Shown here in pieces: positions 54,781-63,135 of a stretch of 64,000 bases of DNA. Made by a program: the position numbers and the translations under genes. This DNA comes from Erwinia typographi (GTDB lineage: Bacteria; Pseudomonadota; Gammaproteobacteria; Enterobacterales; Enterobacteriaceae). The notes under the pieces are model-generated. The model was not told the origin of the DNA. It did not search any database and was given only the letters and a program-made list of their open reading frames with translations. The stretch's first letter is position 1; every line of letters starts with the position of its first letter. Location: contig NZ_JRUQ01000027.1 in the NCBI RefSeq assembly GCF_000773975.1, forward strand, positions 248,001-312,000, in the 5' to 3' direction.

Positions 54781-54799
54781 GAGGCCACGCCCTTTATGC

Positions 54800-55282
54800 T
54801 TACGCCGTCTGGCGGTCATTCCACGAATCGGTAAAGATGATATTCCCGTCGTTGTGCTTCCAGGTAATTTTCTCGTAACGAAGTTCCACTGTTTCCATAT
54901 GGTTTTCGTTCGGATTATCGCCCGAAGCCATAGCTGGGGAAATAGAGACTATCCTGACTCCTTCCAGCAGCATATTGAAGTATTCGGCTTCCTGGCCTGC
55001 ATAATTAATGCGATACCATTTAATTTCTGCTGAGGCGAGATTCTGCCCTGTTGCCACGGCCTTATACAGATATGGGCTGGAGCAGTCGAATTCCTTAATG
55101 ATGAGCATCGGCGAGTGCATACGCGTCCCGGTTACTTTGCCGGTTGCGTTATCTGTGGGGATCATGAGGTTATGATGAAACCCTTTAATCTCAATGCTAT
55201 AGTCGCGGTCTTGAACATCCACACCACCTTTAATCAGTGCGCCGCCGTCGTCCTTAAGCCACATATATGCGGGTATTGGCAC
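54800..55282 (-). CDS. hcp: Orphan type VI secretion Hcp protein
   Basis: Hcp family (Hcp1/VgrG-tube subunit) of 160 residues. Family marks: PIPAYMWLKDDGGALIKGGV, IKGFHHNLMIPTDNATGKVT, TRMHSPMLIIKEFD, SSPYLYKAVATGQNL, AEIKWYRINYAGQEAEYFN and VELRYEKITWKHNDGNI. The length fits plain Hcp, with no C-terminal effector extension. It starts with GTG, six bases after AAGGA. Hcp hexamers form the T6SS inner tube and carry small effectors. No other T6SS gene (tssB/C, vgrG, tssM) is in the window, so it must work with a machine elsewhere. Confidence 0.93.
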   Translation of the reverse strand: MPIPAYMWLKDDGGALIKGGVDVQDRDYSIEIKGFHHNLMIPTDNATGKVTGTRMHSPMLIIKEFDCSSPYLYKAVATGQNLASAEIKWYRINYAGQEAEYFNMLLEGVRIVSISPAMASGDNPNENHMETVELRYEKITWKHNDGNIIFTDSWNDRQTA

Positions 55283-55516
55283 ACGAAATCCTTTTATATC
55301 AGCAAGAAAGAATTTTTATACTACTGTGGTTAGCCATCCTAAAATTTGGCTTGGATCAATTTCTCGCCTCTGCTGTACCGGCGTAATCATTTAATTTATT
55401 TCAGCTGCTGACGCGCCACAGCCCGATCAAAAGCCAGCAGCGGCGCAAGCGGGTGCCCTGAAAGCAGCGCGTCCGGGGCGATTTATACCGCGCGAAGTCC
55501 GTACCGGTGATGAAGC
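55283..55516. other. Intergenic region upstream of hcp
   Basis: Contains the hcp promoter region near 55290-55345, A+T-rich, and then a G+C-rich piece toward the bhsA-like terminator. No gene supported. Confidence 0.4.
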
Positions 55517-55541
55517 AAAAAAAAGCCGCCCATTGGGCGGC
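55517..55541 (-). terminator. Terminator of the bhsA-like gene
   Basis: GCCGCC and GGCGGC close a small CAT/TG loop; read on the minus strand it is followed by eight Ts. Located about 30 bases past the gene stop. Confidence 0.8.
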
Positions 55542-55572
55542 CTCTCTCGGTACGTGATTACGTCACCAGGCG

Positions 55573-55788
55573 TTATTTATACAGCTCAGCCGTCATATGC
55601 ACGAGGTTATTGGTATTCGCCTCGGTAATTTTATACTGCTCGCCATGCTGCTGTGCCTGAGCGGCAATTTTCGCTTCGGCGCCGTCCAGCGTAGATGAGG
55701 TCACGGAGATGCTCTGAGCAAAGCTACCAAATGACATCAGTGACAGGGCGGCTACAGCGGCAACGGACAGCGTTTTGATGGTTTTCAT
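55573..55788 (-). CDS. BhsA/McbA (YdgH-type) small exported stress protein
   Basis: Member of the DUF1471 family of small periplasmic or surface proteins (BhsA, McbA, YdgH domain) linked to stress response and biofilm formation. The 71 residues comprise a signal peptide (MKTIKTLSVAAVAALSLMSF, cleaved near SFAQS) and one DUF1471 unit of about 48 residues (DGAEAKIAAQAQQHGEQYKI ending HMTAELYK). It is shorter than BhsA (85). I chose the ATG at 55788 because AAGGA is eight bases away; an earlier ATG touches that site. It stands alone with its own terminator. Confidence 0.85.
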   Translation of the reverse strand: MKTIKTLSVAAVAALSLMSFGSFAQSISVTSSTLDGAEAKIAAQAQQHGEQYKITEANTNNLVHMTAELYK

Positions 55789-55799
55789 GGTCATAATCC

Positions 55800-56044
55800 T
55801 TCATTCTTTTTGGGGGGAAGCCGTTTGCTTCCGATGAAATAATTATAACCATAGTTATTATTAGTTAGTTAACAATAAATGCTGTAACTGTGATCGTGCT
55901 AACTTTACCCTTGTAGTTAGTTCGTCAGGGGCAGCCGAGAAAGTCCGCCGCCGTGGGTTTTTTCGCGCCACGGTCTGACAACGGCAGGGGATGGAGTGGT
56001 TGCAGAAGTACGGGGCAGGGGAAAGTTGCCCCGTACGCTAAGGA
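55800..56044. promoter_or_regulatory. A+T-rich upstream region of the bhsA-like gene and dkgA 3' end
   Basis: The left half (55845-55915) is very A+T-rich with repeated TTAGTTAG words and should hold the bhsA-like promoter. The right half contains the dkgA terminator hairpin. Confidence 0.45.
56008..56036 (-). terminator. Hairpin downstream of dkgA
   Basis: GTACGGGGCA and TGCCCCGTAC form a ten-base perfect stem with a nine-base loop, nine bases past the dkgA stop. Followed by TTCTGC on the minus strand, so weak T run. Confidence 0.6.
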
Positions 56045-56869
56045 TTAGTTCAGCTCGTCCGGATTCGGTCCCAGACGATTCCCTTTATCCAGAGCCGTCA
56101 TTTCGCTGATTTCCGGCTTCTCCAGACGGAAGTCAAAGACCTCGAAGTTTTCCTTGATGCGCGAGGGAGTAATGGATTTAGGGATCACCACCAGTCCGCT
56201 GTCGAGGTGCCAGCGAATAACGATCTGCGCCGGGGTTTTGCCATATTTCTTCGCCAGCTTTTTGACGATCTCCTGATCGAATACCCCCTTACCGCCCTGC
56301 GCCAGCGGGCTCCAGGATTCTGTCTGAATCTGGTGCATCGCATTCCAGGCATGGAGCGTGCGCTGCTGGAGCATCGGGTGCAGCTCAATCTGGTTCACTA
56401 CCGGGCTGACGCCAGTCTCTTCAATCAACCTTTTAAGATGGGCTTCCTGGAAATTGCAGACGCCGATACTTTTGGTCAGTCCCTGTTTTTGCAACTCAAT
56501 CATCGCTTTCCAGGCCTCAACATAGTTATCTTTTGCCGGGCACGGCCAGTGCATCAGATAGAGATCCACGCTGTCCAGCTGGAGCTTCTTCAGGCTGGTT
56601 TCCATCGCCTGCGGCGCATTTAGCTGGTCGTCGTTCCACAGTTTCGTGGTGACGAAGATCCGATCGCGCGCAACGTCCGTTTCCTTCAGTGCCTGACCAA
56701 TCCCTTCCTCGTTTTTATAAATTGCGGCGGTATCGATTGACCGATAGCCCACCTCCAGCGCCTTAACGGCCGCTTTACGCGCGTCGTCGATGCTGGCCTG
56801 CCAGACGCCAAGGCCGATCTGCGGCATCATGTTGCCATCGTGGAGTTTGATTACAGGTTGCTCTGCCAT
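56045..56869 (-). CDS. dkgA: 2,5-diketo-D-gluconate reductase A (aldo-keto reductase)
   Basis: NADPH-dependent aldo-keto reductase acting on 2,5-diketogluconate, methylglyoxal and other carbonyls. The 274 residues match E. coli DkgA (275). The catalytic tetrad is in context: DTAAIYKNEEGIG (Asp, Tyr), TTKLWNDD (Lys), DLYLMHWPCP (His). The NADPH phosphate site is IPKSITPSRIKEN. AAAGGAG precedes the ATG. It is divergent from its likely regulator yqhC. In E. coli yqhD stands between them; here it is missing. Confidence 0.95.
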   Translation of the reverse strand: MAEQPVIKLHDGNMMPQIGLGVWQASIDDARKAAVKALEVGYRSIDTAAIYKNEEGIGQALKETDVARDRIFVTTKLWNDDQLNAPQAMETSLKKLQLDSVDLYLMHWPCPAKDNYVEAWKAMIELQKQGLTKSIGVCNFQEAHLKRLIEETGVSPVVNQIELHPMLQQRTLHAWNAMHQIQTESWSPLAQGGKGVFDQEIVKKLAKKYGKTPAQIVIRWHLDSGLVVIPKSITPSRIKENFEVFDFRLEKPEISEMTALDKGNRLGPNPDELN

Positions 56870-57123
56870 GTTATCTCCTTTGCAGCGAATGAACCGACAC
56901 TTCTGTGTCGGGTGATGACTCTAAGCTTAGTTGAGTTTATCGGGCGTCTGGATAAATCTTATGGCAGCGAGTAGCCGGACCGAGCGGACTATTCTCTCTG
57001 CAGGACGCGTCTGGCTCAATGCTCGTTTCTGCCACAATCTTGCCCGATCCTCCAAAGTTCTGGAGAATAGCCGCAGTATTCGGCATGATGATGCTAAGAA
57101 CCGTCTACCCGTAAGAGTCGTCT

Positions 57124-58017
57124 ATGGATCGCAATACGCTTTGTACTCAGCTCGCCAGGCAGGTTGTGCACCTGGTGACTTCAGGCGCTTCGCCGCTCGC
57201 CTCCCTGCCTGACGTGCGTCTGATTTATGCCGATCAGCCGAGTGGTCGCACGCCGGTACTGTATTCTTCCGGCATTGTGATCCTGTTCCAGGGGCAAAAA
57301 ACGGGCTATCTCGGTAACCACGTTTTCCATTACGACGCCACGGAATACCTGATGCTGACCGTGCCGCTGTCGGTGGAATGTGAAACTTTTGCCACGCCTG
57401 AGGCTCCGCTGGCGGGCATTTTGCTCAACGTGGACCCGGTAAAGCTTCAGGATTTGCTGATCGACATTGGTGACGACGACAGCTTCCACCCTGAGCCACA
57501 AACCCGCGGCATTCACTCCTCGCCGCTAACGGAAGAGATGCTGTGTGCCGCCGAGCGGCTGCTGGACGTGCTGGTAAATCCACGCGATGCCCGCGTGCTG
57601 GGGCCGCAGATCGTCAGAGAGATCCTCTATCATGTGCTGCTGGGGCCCTGCGGCGGCGCGCTGATGGCGCTGGTGAGCCGTCACACGCAGTTCAGCCAGA
57701 TTGCCCGCGCGCTAAGGCGTATTGAGCACCATTACACCGATAACCTGAGCGTCGATCTGCTGGCCGCCGAAGTGAACATGAGCGTCTCGGCGTTTCACCA
57801 TAACTTTAAAGCGGTAACCAGCACCTCGCCGTTGCAGTATCTGAAGAGCTACCGGCTGCACCAGGCGCGGATGCTGATGCTGCACGAAGGGTTGAAGGCC
57901 AGCGCGGCGGCGATGCGGGTGGGCTATGAGAGCGCCTCTCAGTTCTCGCGGGAGTTTAAGCGCTATTTTGGCGTGACGCCTGGCGAAGAGGCGATGCGCA
58001 TGCGTCAGGCGGGATAG
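57124..58017 (+). CDS. yqhC: AraC-family regulator YqhC
   Basis: The 297 residues match E. coli YqhC, an activator of yqhD-dkgA that responds to aldehydes. The N-terminal AraC_N domain (about 20-170) has [20 protein letters not shown] and [20 protein letters not shown]. The C-terminal DNA-binding part (about 195-297) has two helix-turn-helix units, [20 protein letters not shown] and [20 protein letters not shown]. The E. coli protein is longer at the N-terminus. It starts 254 bases from dkgA in the divergent direction. The conserved Cys near CETFA could be a redox or aldehyde sensor; this is inference. Confidence 0.9.
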   Translation: MDRNTLCTQLARQVVHLVTSGASPLASLPDVRLIYADQPSGRTPVLYSSGIVILFQGQKTGYLGNHVFHYDATEYLMLTVPLSVECETFATPEAPLAGILLNVDPVKLQDLLIDIGDDDSFHPEPQTRGIHSSPLTEEMLCAAERLLDVLVNPRDARVLGPQIVREILYHVLLGPCGGALMALVSRHTQFSQIARALRRIEHHYTDNLSVDLLAAEVNMSVSAFHHNFKAVTSTSPLQYLKSYRLHQARMLMLHEGLKASAAAMRVGYESASQFSREFKRYFGVTPGEEAMRMRQAG

Positions 58018-58020
58018 TCA

Positions 58021-58044
58021 GAAAGGCCGGGATGCCGGCCTTTT
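58021..58044. terminator. Bidirectional terminator yqhC/yghB
   Basis: AAAGGCCGG and CCGGCCTTT form a nine-base stem with a four-base loop and Ts on the right; it overlaps the yghB stop by two bases and serves both convergent genes. Confidence 0.85.
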
Positions 58045-58699
58045 ACGCCGTTTTTTTGCGCCGAATCACCAGCACAATACTGCCGAGCAGCCCAATACAC
58101 AGCAGCACCAGCGGTAGCACCATCAGGATGGTCATGACCTGATCTTCGTGGCGTTTGATAAAGGGCACCTGGGTAAGGGCAAAGCCCAGCGAAACCAGCA
58201 CCCCAACCCACAGCGTGCCGCTCAGCCAGTTAAATAGCTGAAAACGAGCGTTTTTCAGGCCGGAGATACCGGCCATTGTGGGCAGGATAGTGCGCACAAA
58301 ACCGAGAAAGCGGCCGACAATCAGCGCCGTCAGGCCGTGGCGATGAAACAGATTCCAGGCCCGCTGATGGTAGTGCACGGGCAAATGCATCAGCCAGCAT
58401 TTCACCAGCCTGGTGTTGCCCAGCCAGCGCCCCTGCAAATAGCTCAGCCAGCAGCCGAGGCTGGCGGCCAGCGTCAGGATCATCACCGTCGGAATAAAGT
58501 CCATCACGCCTTTGGCAATCATTGCGCCAGCCAGCAGCAGCAGGCTGTCGCCGGGCAGAAATGAGGCGGGCAGCAGGCCATTTTCCAGTAGCAAAGTGGT
58601 AAACATAATGCCGTAGACAATCCAAATTACGTCTGGATTGGCCAGCGCTGCAAAATCCTGATGCCACAGCGCCTGAACAATCTCATGAAGAACAGCCAT
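58043..58699 (-). CDS. yghB: DedA-family membrane protein YghB
   Basis: Inner-membrane DedA/SNARE-associated protein. In E. coli YghB and YqjA are jointly needed for cell division, Tat export and membrane potential homeostasis; a role in lipid carrier flipping has been shown for other DedA proteins. The 218 residues have the family words [20 protein letters not shown], the conserved acidic and Arg residues in SYLQGRWLG and [17 protein letters not shown], and about five membrane helices with a basic tail RRKKTA. AGGAA precedes the ATG. It is followed in the same direction by nothing; metC lies upstream. Confidence 0.95.
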   Translation of the reverse strand: MAVLHEIVQALWHQDFAALANPDVIWIVYGIMFTTLLLENGLLPASFLPGDSLLLLAGAMIAKGVMDFIPTVMILTLAASLGCWLSYLQGRWLGNTRLVKCWLMHLPVHYHQRAWNLFHRHGLTALIVGRFLGFVRTILPTMAGISGLKNARFQLFNWLSGTLWVGVLVSLGFALTQVPFIKRHEDQVMTILMVLPLVLLCIGLLGSIVLVIRRKKTA

Positions 58700-58806
58700 C
58701 TCAGTTCCTGTTTACTGCGTTAGTCTGCCGATTGTACCGCTAATCACTGCATGACACTTTGATCAAGGGCGCGGATAGCGCACCGTTGAGCGTCTGTTTA
58801 TCTTAA

Positions 58807-60006
58807 TCAGGCCGGGCAGGCGGCAAGGCGGTCAAATCCGGCTGCCAGATCGTCAATCAAATCGTCAACGTTTTCCAGGCCAATATGCAGGCGCACCAGG
58901 GTGCCGCTGAACGCCACGCCGCTGGCTGGTCGAATGGCCGCCAGCTCTTCGGGCTGGTTCGCCAGGATTAGCGACTCATAGCCGCCCCACGAGTAGGCCA
59001 TGCTGAAGTGCTCGAAGCGATCGAGATAATCGGCGAGCTGCGCATCCGTCAACCGCGCCTTGAGCACGAAGGAGAACAGGCCGCTGCTGCCGCTAAAATC
59101 GCGCTGCCAGAACTCGTGCCCTTTACACTGCGGCAGGGCAGGGTGATTAACCACCGCCACTTCTGGCCGGGTCGCCAGCCAGTTTGCCACCTTCAGGGCG
59201 CTCTCCTGGTGCTGGCGCAGGCGTACGGCCAGCGTTCTCAGGCCTCTGCTGGCCATATAGGCGGTATCCGCATCGACCATCTGTCCCATCAGGTAGGAGT
59301 TCTCGCGCAGCTGCGCCCAGCAGCGCTGGTTGGCGACGGCCGTGCCGATCATCGCGTCGGAATGACCAATCAGATACTTGGTGCCAGCCTGAATCGAAAT
59401 GTCGACGCCAAATTCCAGCGCGCGGAACAGGATACCTGCCGCCCAGGTGTTATCGATCATAATCACCGCGTCAGGCGCCTTGCTGCGCACCGCCGCCACG
59501 ATGGCCGGAACATCCTGCACTTCCATCGTGATCGAAGCCGGAGACTCGAGGAACACCACTTTGGTGTTGGGCTGAACCAGTTCCGCAATCTCCGCGCCGA
59601 GCGAGTGATCGAACCAGGTGGTGGAAACGTTCATTTTGCTGAGGATTTTGCTGCAAAAATCCTGCGTCGGCTCATAGACGGATCCCGCCACCAGCACGTT
59701 ATCGCCTGCCGAGACAAACGCGAGAATGGCGTTGGCGACGGCCGCCGCGCCGCAAGGGTAGAGCGCGCAGCCCGCGCCGCCTTCCAGCTCGGTCATTGCT
59801 TCCTGGAGCGAAAAATGGGTCAGGGTGCCGCGGCGGCCGTAAAACAGCTCGCCTTCGGCGCGTCCTGCCGAGCAGCGTTTTTTGTCGGCAACGCTATCAA
59901 ACACTAGCGAAGAAGCCCGCTGGATAACGCTGTTGACGGAGCCCTGGGTGTAACGTTTGCTGCGTCCGGCTGCGATCAGCGCGGTCTCAATTTTTTTACT
60001 GGTCAT
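58807..60006 (-). CDS. metC: Cystathionine beta-lyase
   Basis: PLP enzyme that splits cystathionine to homocysteine, pyruvate and ammonia in methionine synthesis. The 399 residues match E. coli MetC (395). The PLP-binding Lys is in [20 protein letters not shown]; other family marks are [20 protein letters not shown], the [10 protein letters not shown] loop and [12 protein letters not shown]. It is divergent from exbB, the conserved arrangement. Met-box-like words (AGACATTC) lie just before the start, but I would not call MetJ sites from them alone. Confidence 0.96.
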   Translation of the reverse strand: MTSKKIETALIAAGRSKRYTQGSVNSVIQRASSLVFDSVADKKRCSAGRAEGELFYGRRGTLTHFSLQEAMTELEGGAGCALYPCGAAAVANAILAFVSAGDNVLVAGSVYEPTQDFCSKILSKMNVSTTWFDHSLGAEIAELVQPNTKVVFLESPASITMEVQDVPAIVAAVRSKAPDAVIMIDNTWAAGILFRALEFGVDISIQAGTKYLIGHSDAMIGTAVANQRCWAQLRENSYLMGQMVDADTAYMASRGLRTLAVRLRQHQESALKVANWLATRPEVAVVNHPALPQCKGHEFWQRDFSGSSGLFSFVLKARLTDAQLADYLDRFEHFSMAYSWGGYESLILANQPEELAAIRPASGVAFSGTLVRLHIGLENVDDLIDDLAAGFDRLAACPA

Positions 60007-60253
60007 CGGAATGCTCTGTTAGCGAATGTCTGGTTTCTGTTCACGTTAACACGACGGAAGCCAGCGGGAAATTCAGTCGGGGGCTGAGAGACAAAGTTTC
60101 AGCAAAATGCCGCTGCTCATGCGGTAAATCAGAAAAGTATGTAAAAAATATTGCTGCGGAGTAAATAGTAATGATAACCACTATCAATTCAGCACTGATT
60201 TGATACGATACGCACTGGTTTTTTTTACCCGTTAATGACGTTGGAGACACAGC
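60007..60253. promoter_or_regulatory. Divergent region metC/exbB
   Basis: These 247 bases carry promoters for both genes, including the Fur box at 60167. An A+T-rich segment at 60130-60230 fits the exbB promoter. Confidence 0.5.
60167..60185. promoter_or_regulatory. Fur box upstream of exbBD
   Basis: AGTAATGATAACCACTATC matches the 19-base Fur consensus (GATAATGATAATCATTATC) at 15 positions, 68 bases before exbB. It predicts iron repression of exbBD, as known in E. coli. Confidence 0.8.
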
Positions 60254-60985
60254 GTGACGAATGATTTGATGCAGACGGACCTTTCCGTCTGGGGCATGTA
60301 CCAGCATGCGGACATCGTAGTTAAGGTGGTGATGATCGGCTTGCTGTTAGCATCGGTCGTGACCTGGGCGATTTTCTTCAGCAAAAGCGCAGAGTTAAGT
60401 TCGGCGAAGCGCCGCCTTAAGCGTGAGCAGAAGGCGCTGGCTGGCGTGCGATCGTTGAAAGAAGCGGCTGACGCCTGCGCTACGTTCAAAGCCAACAGCC
60501 TGACCACCCAACTGCTGAAAGAAGCGGAAAACGAGCTGGACCTCTCCGCAGGCTCGGAAGACGACAACGGTATCAAAGAGCGTACCGCTTTTCGCCTGGA
60601 ACGCCGCGTAGCGTTCTTCAGCCGTCACGCGGGACGCGGCAACGGTTTCCTCGCCACTATCGGCGCCATTGCGCCGTTCGTCGGCCTGTTCGGCACCGTC
60701 TGGGGCATCATGAACAGCTTTATCGGTATTGCGCAGACGCAGACCACCAACCTGGCCGTGGTCGCGCCAGGCATCGCTGAGGCGCTGCTCGCTACCGCTA
60801 TCGGCCTGGTTGCCGCGATCCCGGCGGTCGTGATCTACAACATCTTTGCCCGCATGATCGGCAGCTATAAAGCGACGATGGGCGACGTGGCGGCACAGAT
60901 TATGCTGCTGCAAAGCCGCGATCTGGACCTGGCCGCCAGCAGCGGAGCGCAGCAGGCACCGGCTCAGAAGCTGCGGGTAGGATAA
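60254..60985 (+). CDS. exbB: TonB-system energising protein ExbB
   Basis: Proton-channel component that, with ExbD and TonB, powers outer-membrane uptake of siderophores and vitamin B12. The 243 residues match E. coli ExbB (244). Near-identical stretches include [40 protein letters not shown] and [20 protein letters not shown], covering the MotA/TolQ/ExbB domain and three membrane helices. It starts with GTG, as in E. coli. exbD begins five bases after its stop, so they form one Fur-controlled operon. Confidence 0.97.
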   Translation: MTNDLMQTDLSVWGMYQHADIVVKVVMIGLLLASVVTWAIFFSKSAELSSAKRRLKREQKALAGVRSLKEAADACATFKANSLTTQLLKEAENELDLSAGSEDDNGIKERTAFRLERRVAFFSRHAGRGNGFLATIGAIAPFVGLFGTVWGIMNSFIGIAQTQTTNLAVVAPGIAEALLATAIGLVAAIPAVVIYNIFARMIGSYKATMGDVAAQIMLLQSRDLDLAASSGAQQAPAQKLRVG

Positions 60986-60990
60986 GCATC

Positions 60991-61413
60991 ATGGCTATGC
61001 GATTGAATGAGGATCTTGAAAGCAACGGCGAAATGCATGAAATCAACGTCACGCCGTTTATCGACGTCATGCTGGTGCTGCTGATTATCTTTATGGTCGC
61101 CGCGCCGCTGGCCACCGTTGACGTTCGCGTTAACCTTCCCGCCTCCACCAGCGCGCCACAGCCGCGCCCGGAGAAGCCGGTCTACCTCTCGATCAAGGCC
61201 GACAATCAGCTGTTCATTGGCAATAATGCGGTGACGCAGGAAACCCTGCTGGATGCGCTGAACGGCCAGACGGAAGGGAATAAAGAAACGACCATCTTCT
61301 TCCAGGCTGATAAGTCGGTGAATTATGAAACGCTGATGGGCGTGATGGATAAGCTGCGTCAGGCGGGCTATCTGAAGATAGGTCTGATGGGCATGGAAAG
61401 CGCCGGGAAATAG
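60991..61413 (+). CDS. exbD: TonB-system energising protein ExbD
   Basis: Partner of ExbB; its single membrane helix carries the essential proton-path Asp. The 140 residues (141 in E. coli) begin MAMRLNEDLESNGEMHEINV and continue TPFIDVMLVLLIIFMV, with the Asp in place, then a periplasmic domain (KPVYLSIKADNQLFIGNNAV). An AGGAT site inside the exbB tail serves it. A bidirectional terminator follows. Confidence 0.97.
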   Translation: MAMRLNEDLESNGEMHEINVTPFIDVMLVLLIIFMVAAPLATVDVRVNLPASTSAPQPRPEKPVYLSIKADNQLFIGNNAVTQETLLDALNGQTEGNKETTIFFQADKSVNYETLMGVMDKLRQAGYLKIGLMGMESAGK

Positions 61414-61423
61414 ACGCCGGACG

Positions 61424-61466
61424 TAAAAAAAGGGCCGATGCACTCGCTGCATTCGGCCCTTTTTTA
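61424..61466. terminator. Bidirectional terminator exbD/MFS symporter
   Basis: AGGGCCGA-TGCA and TGCA-TTCGGCCCT pair around CTCGC, flanked by seven As on the left and seven Ts on the right. Confidence 0.9.
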
Positions 61467-61477
61467 TTGCGCGGTGG

Positions 61478-62806
61478 CTACATCTGCACCGCTGGCGCGC
61501 CGCTGTGTTTCACCTGATACTGGCGGATTAGCCGCTTGATAATCATCGTGCCGATCAGGCCGCACACGGCTGCAAAGGTCAGCCACACGCCCGGCATCGC
61601 TTTGTCGCCGGTGGCATGGATCAGGTAGCTGGAAACGGCCGGGGTAAAGCCGCCAAACAGCGCGGTTGCCAGACTGTAGGCCAGCGAGAAGCCGGTGGCG
61701 CGCACTTCGGCAGGCATCACTTCTGCCAGATATACCACCATCGCGCCGTTGTAGCTGGCGTAAAGGAACGAGAGCCACAGCTCGGCTTCCAGCAGGTGCG
61801 CTAAGGAAGGCGCTCCCACCAGCCAGTGCAGCACCGGCCACGCGGTGGCAATCATCAGCAGGGTAAAAAAGATCAGCATCGGACGGCGACCGTAGCGGTC
61901 AGACAGGGAGCCCATAATCGGCAGCCAGATCAGATTAGAAATCCCCACGCAGAGGGTGACGAAGAAGCTCTCTTTGTCGCTCATCATCAGCACGGTTTTG
62001 CCGAAGGTCGGGGTGAAAGCGGTGATCATGTAAAACATCACCGTCGTGGTGACCACCATCAGCATACCGGCCAGTACCAGCCCCCAGTTGCTGGCAACGG
62101 AACGAACGATCTGCTTCATCGAAGGATGCGCTTTGCGCTGTGCAAAGGCTTCGGTCTCTTCCAGCATACTGCGGATCCAGAACAGGAAGGGCACGATCAG
62201 ACAGCCGATCGCAAACGGGATACGCCAGCCCCAGTCGGTCACCTGATCTTTTGCCAGCAGATGGTTCAGCCCCAGTCCTAACAGGGCGGCAAAGATCACC
62301 GCGACCTGCTGGCTGCCGGACTGCCAGCTGACGTAAAAGCCTTTACGGTTCTTCGGTGCGATTTCGGCCAGATAAACCGATACGCCGCCAAGTTCAACCC
62401 CGGCTGAAAAGCCTTGCAGCAGGCGTCCCAGCAGGATCAGGATCGGTGCGGCCGCGCCCAGCGTGTTGTAGCCTGGCACCACCGCAATGGTCAGCGTGCC
62501 AATTGCCATCAGGCCCAGCGTGACCAGCAGTCCTTTGCGGCGACCGTGGTGGTCAATGTAGGAGCCGAGCACAATCGCACCCAGCGGGCGCATCAGGAAG
62601 CCAGCCCCGAAAGTCATCAGCGTTAACATCAGCGAGGCGAAAGGATTGTCGCCGGGGAAAAAGGTCCTGGCAATGGCGGTGGCGTAGTAGCCGAATACCA
62701 TAAAATCGAACATTTCCAGAAAGTTACCGCTGGTCACGTTGAAAATGGTTCGGGCATTGCCCTGAGGTTTTTTTTCGCGATTAGGGGGAGAAGTTACGGC
62801 AGTCAT
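61478..62806 (-). CDS. MHS-family carboxylate:proton symporter (citrate/tricarballylate type)
   Basis: Major facilitator of the metabolite:H+ symporter family, 442 residues, about 12 membrane helices. Family marks are [20 protein letters not shown] near the start, [40 protein letters not shown] and [13 protein letters not shown]; these resemble CitA/TcuC. Citrate or tricarballylate is the likely substrate, though other tricarboxylates or dicarboxylates cannot be excluded. AAGGAT precedes the ATG. It lies between exbD and yghA, which are adjacent in E. coli, so it is an insertion. No tcu or citrate lyase gene is next to it. Confidence 0.88.
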   Translation of the reverse strand: MTAVTSPPNREKKPQGNARTIFNVTSGNFLEMFDFMVFGYYATAIARTFFPGDNPFASLMLTLMTFGAGFLMRPLGAIVLGSYIDHHGRRKGLLVTLGLMAIGTLTIAVVPGYNTLGAAAPILILLGRLLQGFSAGVELGGVSVYLAEIAPKNRKGFYVSWQSGSQQVAVIFAALLGLGLNHLLAKDQVTDWGWRIPFAIGCLIVPFLFWIRSMLEETEAFAQRKAHPSMKQIVRSVASNWGLVLAGMLMVVTTTVMFYMITAFTPTFGKTVLMMSDKESFFVTLCVGISNLIWLPIMGSLSDRYGRRPMLIFFTLLMIATAWPVLHWLVGAPSLAHLLEAELWLSFLYASYNGAMVVYLAEVMPAEVRATGFSLAYSLATALFGGFTPAVSSYLIHATGDKAMPGVWLTFAAVCGLIGTMIIKRLIRQYQVKHSGAPAVQM

Positions 62807-63135
62807 ACAGCATCCTTATTGGTTTTCTTTCGTTTTAGCCTGCCAGAGGAGGATTTAATGTGATGGCGATCACCCTTATTTCCGCCGTCTTATCGACGAT
62901 TGGTAACAAAAAATTAACACTAATCTTCACTGGCCCAAAAAGGCCCTGGTTAACGCTAAGCCGATCGGCTAACTCAGGTTCGTTCACATTTCCTAATATC
63001 TTATTGCATTTGGCTCTGGGGGGATTTCGTGCTGAATCAGCGGGCTGCCTGAGTTAAATGTTTCCCGACTGGACAGCCGCGCTGAGTTTGCCAGGGTTAA
63101 GGGTGAAAAATGTTTACTTAAATTCAGGAGGAACC
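62807..63135. promoter_or_regulatory. Divergent region MFS symporter/yghA
   Basis: 329 bases between divergent starts. It holds both promoters. There is a small stem TAAGCCGATCGGCTAA near 62950 that could be an operator or short hairpin. No gene is supported. Confidence 0.45.

Noticed and set aside
54800..55282. Hcp with a fused C-terminal effector
   Set aside because: The chain is 160 residues and ends at the normal RQTA terminus of plain Hcp; there is no extension.
59008..59907. A 299-codon plus-strand frame opposite metC
   Set aside because: Metc is intact and conserved on the other strand; the opposite translation has low-complexity Arg/His/Gln runs and no domain.
60010..60045. MetJ boxes before metC
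   Set aside because: Only one loose match to the eight-base met box; at least two adjacent boxes would be needed.
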